The notes under the pieces are model-generated. The model was not told the origin of the DNA and made no database searches. It worked only from the letters and a program-made list of their open reading frames with translations. Position numbers and translations under genes: made by a program. Positions 11,055 through 23,656 of a stretch of DNA of 64,000 nucleotides are shown here, in pieces. Position 1 is the stretch's first letter. Each line of letters begins with the position of its first letter. Source of the stretch: Tridacna crocea (lineage: Eukaryota; Mollusca; Bivalvia; Cardiida; Cardiidae); NCBI GenBank assembly GCA_943736015.1, contig OX031063.1, forward strand, positions 1,593,001 to 1,657,000, given 5' to 3'.

Positions 11055-11569
11055 TGTTTCAGAGCAGAAGCTTGTAAAGCACTGTAGATTATAGACCAAT
11101 AATATTAATGACCATAGATATTGTTTATTTCCAGTCATGTTTTGTTAATTGAATAGAAAAAATGTCTGGATTAGTTTACCTGACTATCATTTACAAAGTC
11201 CAAGTGCATTAATAAAAGGTTTTGGTGGCTTTCGGATCTAATTGAAGGAAAATATCAGGAGCCATGTTAAATGGGGTATCGTTCCTGGAATTTTCGTTTC
11301 ATTTTCAGAAAACAGTACGCTATCCTATTGGAGAATAGGTAGGTTTTTTAATTTGGATTTTAAGTTGATCACGGACAACCCAGCTTTGTGAAAATAACTT
11401 TATTTAACTTGAAGTGTGGGCTAGGTCCCGCACAACGGCAGAAAAATTGGGGCCGGGGGACGAAAATATCGGGGAATCCCGCGTCTAAGATTTAAACACT
11501 GGATCTTCTTCCTAGAAAAACCACATTTACACGCCAACAAGAAATCGACATTAATACTTCTTGCGGTCC
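11055..11569. other. no recognisable feature
   Basis: Non-coding sequence between the transposon stack and the satellite-like array. A short GC-rich patch occurs at about 11410-11490. Confidence 0.4.
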
Positions 11570-12910
11570 ATGGAAATACCGAATTACACCCGATTTACCG
11601 AATTATACCGAATTACACCGAATTATACCGAATTACACCTACAAATACCGAATTAAACATGCAAAACATTTATTTTTTAACTTATATATTAATTAGACAA
11701 TTGAAGATTTTTTTACCATGCTTTTTGTGGCTCTCAATTGTGTAATTCTGTATTTGAATTACCGAATTACACCTCTTGCATATTATACATAAGTATTTCC
11801 TCGGTATATTGGAAAGCAATGATAAGGAAAAAAACCAATTACATAAAAAAAAACTTGTTTTCAATCATTCTCTACACCCGCGAATCATTTATTACATGAA
11901 CAAACGATTAAGTCCACTGTTTGGAATTAAATCCAGTCTTCCTATAACCGTTAGAAATCGTTACACACCCAACTCCATTAAGCCGAATTAGACCGAAGTA
12001 TACTGAATTACCTAATTCCATTTTATTTAATGAAGAATTACACCAGCAAACACTTTTTAGACAAATATTAGAATAAGTCAAATTGCTATCAATATTTTCA
12101 TATGTAACTGAAAGATTATTTAGCCAAGTTGAGATTATTTAACCCTTTAAATCAATGGAAACGAAGTACCGAATTACACTTTTACATTCGGTATCACCGA
12201 AAACCCTGATAACCAAATTTGACCGAATTATCATTAATAACCGATTTTTACCGAATTATACTTCATGATACCGAATTATACCCGTTCAATCTTACTAGAA
12301 TAGGTCAAATTGCTAATCAATATCTCTATATGTAAATAAGATTATTTAGCCTAGTTAACATTAATTAACCTTTTAAATCGATGGAAACGAAGTACCGAAT
12401 TACACTTTTACACTCGGTATCGCCGAAATCCCTGATAACCAAAATTGACCGAATTATTATTAATAAAGAATTAACCCACACAACACTTATCACTCGAAGT
12501 ATTGAGATGGTATAATTTAGTCTTGAATATAGAATTCTACTGTTTTAACATAATTCGGTGTTGTTATTAACAGTGCAATTAAAAAAAAAAATTACCGAAT
12601 TACACTTATACATGTATAACGACTTCAGTATCGCCGATAATTCAGAGAACCAAATTTTACCGAATTATACTTTACCGAATTATACCCGTTAAATCTCATT
12701 ATAATAAGTCAAATTGTTATCAATATTTCTATAGGTAACTGAAAGATTATTTATCCCTTTAAATCAATGGAAACGAAGTACCGAATTACACTTTTACACT
12801 CGGTATCGCCGGAAACCGTGATGACCAAATTTGACCGAATTCTTATTAACAGTGCAATTCTGTAAAAAAAAAAAAGTTACCGAATTACACCTCCAAATAC
12901 CGATTTAAAC
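11570..12910 (+). repeat. satellite-like array built on TACCGAATTACACC
   Basis: Short units (TACCGAATTACACC, TACCGAATTATACC) recur more than twenty times in direct orientation. On top of this are three longer repeats, at about 12073-12243, 12299-12475 and 12707-12855. Each runs AGTCAAATTG...GATTATTTA...ATCGATGGAAACGAAGTACC, then ACTTTTACACTCGGTATC and a GACCGAATT tail. Two levels of periodicity suggest growth by local duplication. Short open frames inside are repeat translations. Confidence 0.85.
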
Positions 12911-13203
12911 CATGCAAAACGCTTGTTTTAAAAAAGTTATATACTTCTTGTATTATTCAGAAAATCTCGTAAAAATGCAAAATGAATAACAAAATGATAA
13001 TAAATTTGATATATTTTGCTTACCGCTTGCTTGCCTCGAGAGAGCGCCGCCATTTTGTTTCCAACAATGCAATGCGTCAACGTCAACCCGTACTTCAGGG
13101 TCATCGAGTAGATATATAAATAACGTTGTGGGCAGTCTCAAAAAATACGAATTACTCGCACAGAGGCTGTGATATGAGCGTGTTCTAAAAATAGATTGTA
13201 CCT

Positions 13204-13391
13204 TGTGGGTCATTTTATTATATATACTTGTGGGTCACGAAAATGATTTTTTTCGTAAACATTCGAATCATGCTATTTGCAATAAAATTCTGCTTCCAGA
13301 TTGCCGGCGTTTTATGGGTCAAAATATTGATGACCCACAAACCACCAAGATTACCCACAACGTGAGTCAGAATTTGACGAAATGACCCATA
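13204..13391. repeat. foldback-like block of GTGGGTCA motifs
   Basis: TGTGGGTCATTTTATTA at the left end faces AAATGACCCATAATA at the right end. Additional GTGGGTCA and GACCCACAA motifs lie between in both orientations. It resembles a short inverted-repeat element. The open frame across it is not a recognised gene. Confidence 0.55.
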
Positions 13392-13406
13392 ATACGCCTG
13401 TTAGAA

Positions 13407-13410
<4 letters not shown>

Positions 13411-13453
<43 letters not shown>
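13411..13453. repeat. (AT)n microsatellite
   Basis: An uninterrupted run of about 21 AT dinucleotides. Confidence 0.95.
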
Positions 13454-13454
<1 letters not shown>

Positions 13455-14356
13455 TCACATACACATAGAAGAAAAAGCACACACACTGACAGAAAATAGT
13501 TTTCGATGCTGGTTTAGGAGAGCTCTAATATGAAGCAAAATTTAACTCAAGATTATAGTAAGATTATGGTAAACAAAAGCTTTATGCTCAATAATTGGAA
13601 TGTTTTATAAATATATGTTTTATAAATATATGTTTTATAAATGTATAATAAATTGATAAATAATAAGTAGGTACTATTTGTTACATTAATTTGAACAGTT
13701 CTGACATAAAAAGCTTCTTTGAAATACATAGAAAAATTTCTTAGCACATACTTATCCACTGTTTGAAATAACTGACACAATCTAAACATTGATGGTCTAA
13801 AATAAAACTTTTTTTATCAGGGTATTTAGCTCTTAATGGAGCACATAAAGGGCAAATCAACAAATTTAACAACTGAACTTTGTTTCGTGCATCTCACTTT
13901 TCTTAGTTTTTAGATTAGTGAAGCTAGTCTATAGGCATCCAGTTTGAACCAGACTCGATGTAAACAAAACAAAATAACTCCTTGCTGTTAGGAATCTTAA
14001 TTCTGTCATTATGACAACTTTGACTTAAAGTACAGAATCTTTAACATCCCAATTTGAACTTGTCCAGTTTCAAAACAATAGACTGTACAAGATGTCATTG
14101 ATAAGGTATATGGTGCTTGCTTATATGTAAATTAAGTGACCTATATGCAAGTCAGGCTCATATCACTGATTCCTACTCCGCAGTACATAAAAGTGTGAGT
14201 GGATCTGAAAATGATACGCCCCTGTGACTTAGAGCAAATCCAAGCTACACAAACACTGATTGGCAGGGAACCCTTCTCATTCCTTCAGTTATTCTTTATT
14301 TAGATAATTGTGAATGTGAAACTGATATGTCAAACTGTTGTTTAACGTCTTGTGTA
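13454..14356. other. no gene recognised
   Basis: AT-rich sequence with a short triplicated ATATATGTTTTATAA-type repeat at 13600-13645. Nothing else could be supported. Confidence 0.4.
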
Positions 14357-14570
14357 TTAACCCTTTACCACCAATCCGAGTTTTCACATAAGTGGGGAAG
14401 AAGCCATTTCAAAACAATGCTGGAAAAAAAAAAAAAAAAAAGAGAATGCTGGTTACAAGCATTTTCCCTTTTTCTCACGTTGTTTTCAACCCTTTTAGAA
14501 TATGTTTCATCAATTTAGTACATTGAAAACTTTATCGTCTGGAACAGCTTTTCATGTGGAGGGCTGTAAA
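14357..14570 (+). mobile_element. hairpin MITE (family P), degraded right end
   Basis: Starts TTAACCCTTTACCACCAATC and has the GAAGAAGCC lead and GAATGCTGGTTACAAGCATT centre. An A18 run has expanded in the left arm. The right end is eroded, so the end given is approximate. Confidence 0.75.
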
Positions 14571-14620
14571 ATGTTTCGTTTTGTGAGGAGCTATATAATC
14601 AACTATTGCATCCTGTTCTC

Positions 14621-14849
14621 TTAACCCTTTATCACAAAATGACAACTTTTAATCTCCCTGAGGAAGAAGCCTTTTGAAAATGTTGTGTGAAAAGGAGAAA
14701 ATGCTGGTAACCAGCATTTTCTCCTTTTCCCACAACGTTTTCTACCCTATCAAAGCAAAATTGTAGCATTTGAGCCACTTTGAAATTGCGATCTGCAAAT
14801 GCTTTCAATTTGGATAGATCTAAAATTTTGCTAGGTGGTAACGGGTTAA
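14621..14849 (+). mobile_element. hairpin MITE (family P), full length
   Basis: Exactly 229 bp, from TTAACCCTTTATCACAAAAT to GGTGGTAACGGGTTAA, the same length as the copy at 5779. The hairpin arms (about 14678-14744) differ from each other at only two positions. Confidence 0.88.
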
Positions 14850-15799
14850 TTAACAGTATGATTCAAGCTAGTCCTCAACCCGCTAAAAAAAGTTAAATAA
14901 AACTTTCTGGCGGATGTTGAAAACCTGAATATTGTTAATTCAAGGTTATATTTTTGAAAAAAATAAAAGAAAATAAAATAAAAAATAAATCCCATTATCG
15001 ATTAGTATAGATCCAAGATCAGATTGTACAGCCTGATCTTGTTCCACACTCTCTGTCCACTTCACTGTTCAGAAAGACATCTTTTAAAATCCTTGTTGAA
15101 AATTGGTGAAACATCATCCATGTATTCCTTACGATAGTCCACCGATAAAGATTCTTTTTTCATTTGATGCCGTGTCATCAGAAAAGGGGGCTTGATGTAT
15201 ATTTCTATTATAGACTGATATCTCTTTAAGTACTGGACAAAATTTTATGAAACTTCATATTCATTTTGTTTGTCATAGGCCAAAACAATCATATTTGTTT
15301 TATCTTTTCTTTATGCAATGGAAATAATTAAAGGGCGAGGTGTACCTTCAAAATTTACCTCTTATTTGTTTCTATATAAAAATTTCTTTTTAGTCAGGAG
15401 ATTTCATTTCAACAAAATAACCTGCTTTAAATTGAAAGTTAACAAACTGAAGTTTGTTCGTAATATTTCTTGTTTAGAGAAGAAAATAGTCAAGAGTGTC
15501 GGGTAAAGCCAATGGATTGAACTCCATCTTAATTGAACCAGATTGGATTTGAAAACCAGAATGAACCGATAGGCCTGGAACGGATTCAGAAATCAAATAT
15601 GAAAATATTTCTTCTGTCTGGTATAAATCAACAAAGATTTACATTTACCATAGCCACTTACTAGTTTCAAATTCGCTAGTCTGTCAGTACTTTCAGTATT
15701 TTGATTTCCCCCCCCCCCCCGGTTAATAATGCAGTTTATGATAATGTTTACGTTTCTTATTAATTATTCATTATGTTCTAGTAAATGTTCACGCTTTTT
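14850..15799. other. no gene recognised; one poly(C) run
   Basis: AT-rich sequence. A run of 13 C occurs at 15708-15720. A small frame at 15318-15506 has no domain. Confidence 0.4.
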
Positions 15800-16068
15800 G
15801 AGCCCGCCCTAATCGCTCATTGGTGAGCATGTCGGACTCATGACCTGGTGGTTGTGAGTTGGATACCCGGTTGAGGCGAACTTTCTTTCCAGCGTAGTTT
15901 TCCCCTCTCACCTTTGCTGAAGCATGTGAGAAAAGTAGTCGGTGGCTTTGGAAAGAAAGCTGTGTTAGTACTTGTATGAAAAAAAAAAAAACAGGAAACA
16001 CATGTGCATCACTGAACGCCATGATATGACATGTTAAAGTGGGGTTATAAAACCCCAATATAACCAAT
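15800..16068 (+). mobile_element. tRNA-derived SINE
   Basis: The 5' part has a Pol III A-box-like block (CGCTCATTGGTGAGCATGTC) and a B-box-like block (GAGTTGGATACCCGG). After these come a conserved body (CTGAAGCATGTGAGAAA, GTCGGTGGCTTTGGAAAGAA) and a tail GTTAAAGTGGGGTTATAAAA. A second copy lies at 52960-53222 and aligns through the whole body, which fixes the family. Confidence 0.85.
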
Positions 16069-16674
16069 TGACCCTTTTTGAAGAATGTGTGTTTGTTATA
16101 TATTTATATATATCCATAAAATATGGTTCACTGGCATACTGTATATTTGCTGTTTCATCGATGGCATACTGTTTTGGCTCACCTTGCTGACATATAGTGA
16201 TAGACTGTTGTCTGTCCGTCCATATGTAATGAACGTTTGCCTTAATCAACTTTTTCTAAAACTGCAGCTAGGCTTTCGATGTTATTTATGTAACACAAAG
16301 TTCCCTGTTTTCTGTGTATACCATTTTTTTTTTATCTTCAACATGTGCAAAAAAGTATAGTGTGACGTCATATAAGACAGAATTTCATACTTCTTTCATA
16401 GCATTGAATCAGTTTTTTTTAAGAAACAACCTCTAGTGCATGTATGGTTTAGAATCTCATGACGGAAAAATTATTGACATATTGTTTTTTTTTTTTTTAT
16501 ATAGAAATATGAAATTTCTCGCCGGCGCTTAAGATAAATTTATTTAAATTCGTCTACAAAATACACCAATAGGCCGGCCAGAATGATCTTTATGTGCCCC
16601 TATTCTACAACTTCTCTGCGGAAATAATTTACAAAGGACAACTTAAAGGTGGCCATTGGATTTCTTTTATTTAA
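16069..16674. other. no gene recognised
   Basis: AT-rich sequence with several T runs. Small frames on both strands lack any domain. Confidence 0.4.
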
Positions 16675-16985
16675 CAGGGTAGAAAAATAAAGGTTAGAAT
16701 GGAAATAGAAATTATGGTGTCTAGCATTTTTCTCCTTTTCCTAAAATGTTTTCAAATATTGTTATACTTGTGGTAGTTGAAAATGCCTAATAAAGAGTTT
16801 AGGAAAAGTCTTGAAAATATCGAAGGAAAAAGAGAAAATACTTTAAACCTGCATTTTCTGCATTGTTTCTTTGTCTTTAAAATCAAATCCAACAATATGC
16901 CCCACATTTACTTTGTCATCTGCAAATACCTTGGATTTGAACACGTCGAAAATCTTGTCATCTGGTTAGATTTATGTATTTCAAT
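16675..16985 (+). repeat. two decayed family P remnants
   Basis: One hairpin-like remnant (AGCATTTTTCTCC, TAAAATGTTTTC) lies at 16680-16760. A second lies at 16800-16980 with GAAAAAGAGAAAATAC, TTTGTCATCTGCAAAT and CATCTGGTTAG. Both match the order of blocks in intact family members but have lost the palindrome. Confidence 0.6.
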
Positions 16986-17639
16986 TTAGATACTTCAGTT
17001 GTATCGAGATCCTTAATAATAAACCTTTGATCATACAGTGCACATTTAGATTTGTCCAATATATTTGCAGATGATAGATTTAGTTAGTCTTCAGCGAGGA
17101 GAACTTTAACCCCTATGCTGATAGGTGCAACTCACTGAAATTTTGCACAGTGTCGATCATGATCAGACTGCACAGAACACGCAGTCTGATCTTAGATCTA
17201 TACTATCTGATATGGAGATAAGGATAAAGAGTTGGTGAAGTGTTGGTAACAAGCGTTTTACAGTGAGGGATCAGTCATTTCGTCAAGATGTTTTCCTTTT
17301 TCTTACTAATTGTTTTTGTAATGTGTACTTCTTCTTTCACGAAAAACAAATCTGCAGTATTGGATGTGTACACATTTCCAAGACCGCTTTAAAACTGAAG
17401 TACAAATAGAAATGAGCACTGGCAAAAAGGGGGCTTAAACATTGCCTTACATTTTTTATGGTTCCATAAAATCATTTCTGTCCAATAAACGACTAAATAT
17501 CATGAGGTAGACTGGTCCGTTCATAAGTATAAGTATAAAAGTATAAAATTGACAAACAGCAATACGTTTTGGCTGAAGTCATCCTGCGTGTACCGCGTAG
17601 GCTGACCTTGTTCGATACTTTTTTGCGGGTGTATTCAAA
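16986..17639. other. no gene recognised
   Basis: Non-coding AT-rich sequence with no supported element. Confidence 0.4.
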
Positions 17640-17856
17640 ACTCTTTATCAAACAATTCCACGTTTTCACGACTTGTAGGAAGAAGCATTTGAAAACATAG
17701 CAGGAAAAGAAGAAAATGCTGTTAAACAGCATTTTCTCCTTATCCTACAATGTTTTCTACCCTCTAACAACAAGTTTCAATTTTTTTAATCACGATAGTT
17801 TTGTAGTCCACAACTGCTTTCAATTTGGACCAGTCTAAAATTTGTTCTTTGGTTAA
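17640..17856 (+). mobile_element. hairpin MITE (family P)
   Basis: Centre GAAAATGCTGTTAAACAGCA with matching outer arms, then TTTTCTACCCTC and CTTTCAATTTGGACCAGTC, ending GGTTAA. The start is eroded and approximate. Confidence 0.75.
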
Positions 17857-17985
17857 TAGTGAAACCCTATACTTTTTGTAACATGTAGTAAGCGATGAAA
17901 ATAGTTAGTTAACACTTTACAAAATGTAGACGGCCCTGAAAGATTCAGGATGAAGTATTTTAACTTCTTATTACACCACAACAAT

Positions 17986-18214
17986 TTAACCCTTTACCAC
18001 ACAATCCCTATCATTAACGAACCTAAAAAGACAGGGCTCTTGAAAACCCTGAGTTAAAAGGACTAAATGCTGGCAACTAGCATTTTCGCCTTTTCCTACA
18101 AGGTTTTCTACTTTTTTAAACAAGAATTTTATCATTTGAGCCACATTGAACTTGTCGTCCGCAAATGTTTTCAATTGGACTAGTCCAAATTTTTGTCGTT
18201 TCGTAAAGAGTTGA
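17986..18214 (+). mobile_element. hairpin MITE (family P)
   Basis: Starts TTAACCCTTTACCACACAAT and keeps the internal order of blocks, including GTCGTCCGCAAATG and GGACTAGTCC. The hairpin is moderately eroded. A further fragment follows at 18290-18350. Confidence 0.78.
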
Positions 18215-18879
18215 GACAAGTACAACTTGATTTAAATTTTTTTGCAAACAACAAATATATTTTGCACAAATGATATTACACGTATTTGTATAAATGGTTA
18301 CCAGCATTTCTTCATTTCCCGCAATGTTTTCCAAAGCCTCAGCACAAAAGCCGTTTAAGCACAAAATTGTTGGGCAAAGTATTCTATCTTTCTGAATATA
18401 AATTCTATCATTTTCACTGCGTCTAAACTGTTGTCTTCAATGTTTTCAATACAAACGAGACCCATATCGGGATAGGAAAGTAAGCAATAATTGTTTTGGT
18501 AGACTGCACGGAAAAATGTCAGAAATCAGACCTGTACCAAATAAGGTCTTACAATCTGGGAAAGATAGATTTTGATAAGAACATGGGAAATGCCACAATT
18601 TTTTTAATCCGAGTGTTTCAGAGTAAAGAGGTCCATCACGACGAGACAAGGAAGTTTTAAACGCATTAACCGTATAAAATACAAACACTCAACGATATCG
18701 ACTTCATTGGACACAGTGCACAAGGCGGAACTTTGTATTCATTTATGCTTTTGTAAAGTAAATTTCTAATCATGTCTTTCTCTTTTCTTCTGCTTTTATT
18801 AATTTCTTTCTCGTTTTTGTCTTTTATTTTTGTCTATTTCTTTTAGATTTTAATCTAAATCCCTATTTCTCTTGACTTG

Positions 18880-19060
18880 TCCCTTTTCCATACAATTAAG
18901 AGTATTCTCAACCCTGTCAAAAAGGCTTTTGAATACTTTACTGAAAAAGGAGAAAATGCTAATAGTCAGTGTTTCCCTCTTTTTCTCGTATTTTTGACAC
19001 AGGCATATTCCATCATTTGACCCACATTTAATTTGTCGTCTGTAATTGATTTCAATTCAG
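18880..19060 (+). mobile_element. hairpin MITE (family P), decayed
   Basis: AAGGCTTTTGAATAC, AAAAAGGAGAAAATGCTAA and TTTGTCGTCTG are in family order. The palindrome is largely lost. Confidence 0.6.
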
Positions 19061-19393
19061 ACAGACAGACAGACATTTATTTTTTGACGTATACAAGTTG
19101 TACTTTGTCACAGCACATATACATAAAATGAATTTAGTCACGTGAACAAATATAAACCTGAAAATAACAAAGGGAAAAAAGGAAAAAGGGAAAATAGAGA
19201 GAGAAAAAGAAATCAGAAAACACACCCACACACGCATCTACACCCACCCACCCATCCACAAAACCCCCACCCACACACCATAGCGAAGATGTACATGAAA
19301 GTAGAGTTTCAGATTTGTTTCGAAAACGGATCATTTGATAAAAAAATTCATAAATCGAGAGAGGACGAACAAAAATAATGATAAAGTAATAGT

Positions 19394-19745
19394 TTACAGG
19401 ATAATGTTTAAAATACTATTTCTAGGAGTCAATGCTTCCTTAATGAATTTACACAGATTAATGAGTTCGAATTTATCTCTTGAGCATAAAAGACTATGAT
19501 ATTTGAAGACTGATGGATATAAGCAATAGCTAGATTTGATATACTTTTTTCTCAATGCAATAAAACTTTTACAAACACAAATAAAATGAAATTCGTCTTC
19601 TATATCATTTTCTCCACAACACTGGCAATAGCGAAGCCGACGCAGTATAGAGTTCCTACCGTGTCTGCCTGTTTGTATTCTTGAAGGGTGACTAGATGTG
19701 CGTAAACGAATGAAATATAATCTATATGACTTTGGAATGATTTAA
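19394..19745 (-). pseudogene. LINE ORF2 C-terminal fragment
   Basis: Reading the minus strand from about 19745 to a TAA at 19396-19394 gives a tail typical of non-LTR retrotransposon ORF2 proteins. It runs LRTSSHPSRIQTGRHGR, then a zinc-knuckle-like block YCQCCGENDIEDEFHFICVC (C-x2-C, H, C), then FIALRKKYI. Nothing upstream of it matches the reverse transcriptase, so this is a 5'-truncated insertion, the usual fate of LINE copies. The region between it and the CAGA repeat near 19060 is probably its 3' UTR. It is a different family from the 29-35 kb LINE, judging by the different zinc-knuckle sequence. Confidence 0.75.
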
Positions 19746-19982
19746 TTTATATTCAGAAAAGTCTGTAGTTTTCTTGTTTGATAAGCTGTTTTTCTGTATT
19801 GTTTGTCATCTCTGTGTCGGAACGTATATTGTTTGAGTCAGTTTTGCTTATTTCATGCGAAAAGTGCTTTGTTAATTACTACAAAGGACATTGCCTAACT
19901 TGCTGATACAGTCAGACAAATCTCTAAATCGGTTCATTGTTAAAAGGTACTTTTAAGACTTAAATAATCAGATCAGTTTTTA

Positions 19983-20515
19983 AAGGTGGATATTTAGAAT
20001 TTTTACATCTCACCACATTGAAAAATACATATATCACTGAAATTCATATGAAAAAATAATACAAATCATCAATAATTAAGATTCATAAAATTACAAAAAA
20101 AAAATTTTTTTTGATGGTATTCGTAGCCTCTTCAGTTTTTTTTAGATTTCGTGCCAAAAATCAATAAAGCATTGTGGGAATGTCAAGTGACTGGCACGTG
20201 ACTCATGATGCTTAAATTCCCTATCATAACAAACATGTAATAATTATTTTCCATAATGTCTTCTTCGGACGCTATGCTTGAAGCTTCTTCTGTGTATTCC
20301 TGTAAGTAAATGAGCGCATTGATCATCTAAAAATAGAATGTGTCTCCCGTTGGTGTCAACCTGGGCCGTGGTAAATCTGTAATTTCTCGTGTTGTCGGGC
20401 GGATTTCGACTACTGGGGTTTTATGAATGAAAATTAAAAGGTTTTGGGAGTATAAGGATGATTTTTTTGCACTTTTGTAAAATTTTACTCCCAAAATCTG
20501 AAGGGCCACCTTTAA
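19983..20515. mobile_element. possible non-autonomous TIR element
   Basis: AAAGGTGG at the left and CCACCTTT at the right are inverted, and the interior lacks a recognisable gene. The short ends make this a weak call. The minus-strand frame at 20327-20509 has no domain. Confidence 0.35.
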
Positions 20516-20872
20516 ACAAATGCAGGTCTATTATCAACTATAGTAAGGCAGTTTGTATGCCACCATATTTAAGACCGAGAGATTAATGGTTTATAAGAAA
20601 ATGCTCTTCAATCGTAAATACATTTATGTTCTCCGTCAGCTAAGAAAAAGATATAGTTAAACCGAGTCTCATTTTTTTCTTCAAAGTTTCACTCGTTGTT
20701 TCTAATTCTCTCTGTCACTGTTTTCATCCGGTGTAAAGACACTTTCGCTTTTGCCTTAGTTTTTCAACGATGCGCACAAAAATGATCTCTCATGCATAAT
20801 TATGAACTAAGTCTTTGGTCCTTAACAACTAAGCTTTGCTGTATTTACTACCCCAGAAAAGGAGGCTGAAAT

Positions 20873-20873
20873 C

Positions 20874-20905
<32 letters not shown>
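20873..20905. repeat. (ATA)n microsatellite
   Basis: About eleven AAT/ATA trinucleotides in a row. Confidence 0.95.
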
Positions 20906-20906
<1 letters not shown>

Positions 20907-21816
20907 GCCTGAGCAATAGGAAGAAAAAAGCAGAGGGCCATGATCTTCTTCTTGCTCCACAAATATGTGTACCCTGTTCAAAACAATCACCAATATTCTG
21001 TTCTGTACCTCAGCAATATTTTGTATACCTTCTGCTAATACTTTTGATATGGCAGAGCCTTAAACTGCAATGATCGCTAGGTAGTATCAAAGAGTATGAA
21101 TCCTATTTATGTTTCAACCTGAATAGTTATATGCACGAGAGATCAGTATACATTTTCACGTGACTGAATATGAAATAACAAAAGTGTAAAGATATTCATA
21201 AATTCGTGCTAGGTACCCAGACAACAAGTAATGCAGTCCAAAGAAGCCTCTAAACCGGATATACGATTTCATATAATGGTTTTTCATGCAAATGATTATG
21301 AAATTGTCAAGAGACATAGGGAGAGAAAGATTATCTGTCCGAGCAAAATTTATCTTCTTATCTAACAGTGGTGACGTACAAAGTAGTCCGAGATTTATGT
21401 AACTGTGTTTGCGTAGATCAATAATTCATACTAGGAAGTTGTAAAGTTTAAATCTTTCAATGAAGACAACAGCTAAGACTTGTCCAAATTGAAGGCGAAT
21501 ATAGACAAGATAAAATAAATTTTTCATGGATAAGACGATCAATATTTTTCAAAAGCGATCTTCCGATGCATCTAAGACCCTTCGAACATTTATTTCGTCG
21601 AGTAGATACGTTAAATATGCAAAAAAAGAGACCTAAATCCCAAAGCTTCAAACTGACTTTGAAAACTTATTTGTGCATATGAAATTCTTACTTTTGCGAA
21701 TTGTTCAATCCTATTTCCAAATGAGCCATGCTTTTTCACGATGCATGTCAACAAGCAAATCATCACATAAATATAGGATCTGACATGTATTTTGGTCTTT
21801 GAGATAAAATTGTATT
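20906..21816. other. no gene recognised
   Basis: AT-rich non-coding sequence; nothing supported. Confidence 0.4.
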
Positions 21817-21885
21817 AAACGAGTCTACAAAAATGTTATTAAGCGAGTATTTTGCGAGCTTAATAACATTTTTGTGGACGAGTTC
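21817..21885. repeat. short foldback hairpin
   Basis: Arms CTACAAAAATGTTATTAAGC and GCTTAATAACATTTTTGTGG are almost perfectly inverted around a 13-base loop, with ACGAG at both outer ends. It could be a small MITE. Confidence 0.75.
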
Positions 21886-23473
21886 ATTCAATCTCTACCT
21901 TTAAGCCAACGAGTGTAAGATTCTTTTTATCACATGTTGTATTACAAGAATTATAGTCCATAAGATGTTAAAACAGAGGCATACATGTAGAACGTGTAAC
22001 GAAATTTACAGTAAACCTAGTCGCTTCTTTTACAGGTAGATTATGAACGAAAAATAGGTCCGAAGAAACTTGCAATATATTGATTTTGTTTCGAATCTTA
22101 TAGTTATTAAATCAACGACTTTATCATGAATAAGCACAGAATGTATTGACCACTAATTATCTTCAGGAGCCTACGTAAGCAATATTTTAAAGTTGAAACA
22201 TATAAATACAGAGCATCGACCAAATCAGCACTGTTTTCTTATCTGACAAGAAAATTTGTATTGGCTGTATTACATTGAAAACAAGGGAAGTTATGTGATA
22301 GTAAGAGATCCTTAAAATGCGTCTAGTACGACAACCGACTGAATGATGAAGTATTATAATCATTTGATCTGAAGAAAAGTGTCATGTAGCAAAGGATTTC
22401 GGAGCAGATCAGCCTACCCGTACTTTGCAGGCTGAAATAGATCAATATTTTTTTTAAAAACATTGAGCCTCTTTTCACAGACCATTGCTCAAATCGTTGA
22501 GATGATATGTAGATCTAGATCAGATTCCACTGATAATGTGGTTTAGTCGTTTGTTCAGTATTATTTCCTATCATTTGTGAGAATATATGACAAAGCAGGA
22601 ACCATATTGTAATCGCGCAAGTCTTTGGCGGACACGACACTACAAACTTAACAAAAAAAAAAATATATACAACAAACAACTATGAATGTGTCCTTTTTTT
22701 CAAGGGTAAAACAACATTTTGGGAAAAAAAAAACACTGTGATCGCTAACGGCGTTTTCTCTCTTTTCAAATATGTTTTCTCAGCATTCTTCCGTATAATA
22801 TTGTACACTCGGGTTCAGTTGTCAAAGTAATAATTGTCTAAGTGTTAAACTTACAGTACATGAAAGTCTTATGATTGTATAATGCACGTGATTTCAGAAA
22901 GGGAACCGTTCTATGTAATATAACCGGGCGTAACCGGGCGTAAAACATCTAAAAAACGATAAGTTTTAGACTTCTTTAGCCATCGTAATTCGTATTTTAC
23001 CTTATGAACTTTCCTCGGGTAAAATGGTTTCAATTTTTGATCTAGTTGAAGCAATTTATGCTGATTCTTTTAGTGTTGACGGTTTTCATAAAAAATAGCA
23101 AGAAACAATTAATAATGGTAACCCGAGTTAGTTTTTATCATTGGACAAATGCTTTTGTAAGTAAAGCTTTTTAAAAATACTGCTTTACTCCAAACTTTCT
23201 GGACAGTTTCCTTTATGTAAAGCTTACAAAATACCAATATAAAATTTTCGCGGTATATTTAAGTGATTTTTATTTAAGTGATATTTCTATGTATTCTACT
23301 GCTATTTATTGTAATTGATTAAATTTTTTCTAACACAGTAAGTTCATGATACACGGCGTAGCTCAAATCATTGTTCATGACCTACCAGGAGAGGCCAGCT
23401 TAATGTGAATGTTTCGGTTTCCACTCAATACATTCCTTGTGCCGATGAACCGTTCAGTAAATGTTCAGGCATA
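21886..23473. other. no gene recognised; one decayed hairpin MITE remnant
   Basis: A family P remnant is visible at about 22706-22795 (ACATTTTGGGAAAAAA, GGCGTTTTCTCTCTTTTC). A small direct repeat AACCGGGCGT occurs twice at 22922-22941. Otherwise AT-rich. Confidence 0.45.
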
Positions 23474-23656
23474 TCAGTTCCCACTGAAAATGCCAAAATC
23501 GTTTGTGCAATAACTCCAAATTCTCCCAAACTGTAAAACAATTGTCCGATCAATTTCATCTTCAATCAGTGACTTTGGCTGGTCTGCCGGATCGTTTTCC
23601 ACACTTTCGTGTCTCTTAGAAACCTGCCTATGCCAATTATACACAAGTTGCCACAA
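23474..23656 (-). pseudogene. mariner-like transposase fragment
   Basis: The 60-residue frame contains VYNWHRQVSKRHESVENDPA and QPKSLIEDEIDRTIVL. This corresponds to the second helix-turn-helix of mariner transposases (W...F..GRESVENDPR.GRP). The match ends after about 45 residues and nothing catalytic follows. It is a short remnant unrelated in sequence to the copy at 1-440. Confidence 0.6.

Noticed and set aside
15789..16067. 92-residue minus-strand frame.
   Set aside because: Antisense translation of the tRNA-derived SINE; the same peptide style appears at 52898-53227.
19134..19378. Pro/His/Thr-rich open frames.
   Set aside because: Driven by CA/CCCA low-complexity sequence within a probable LINE 3' UTR.
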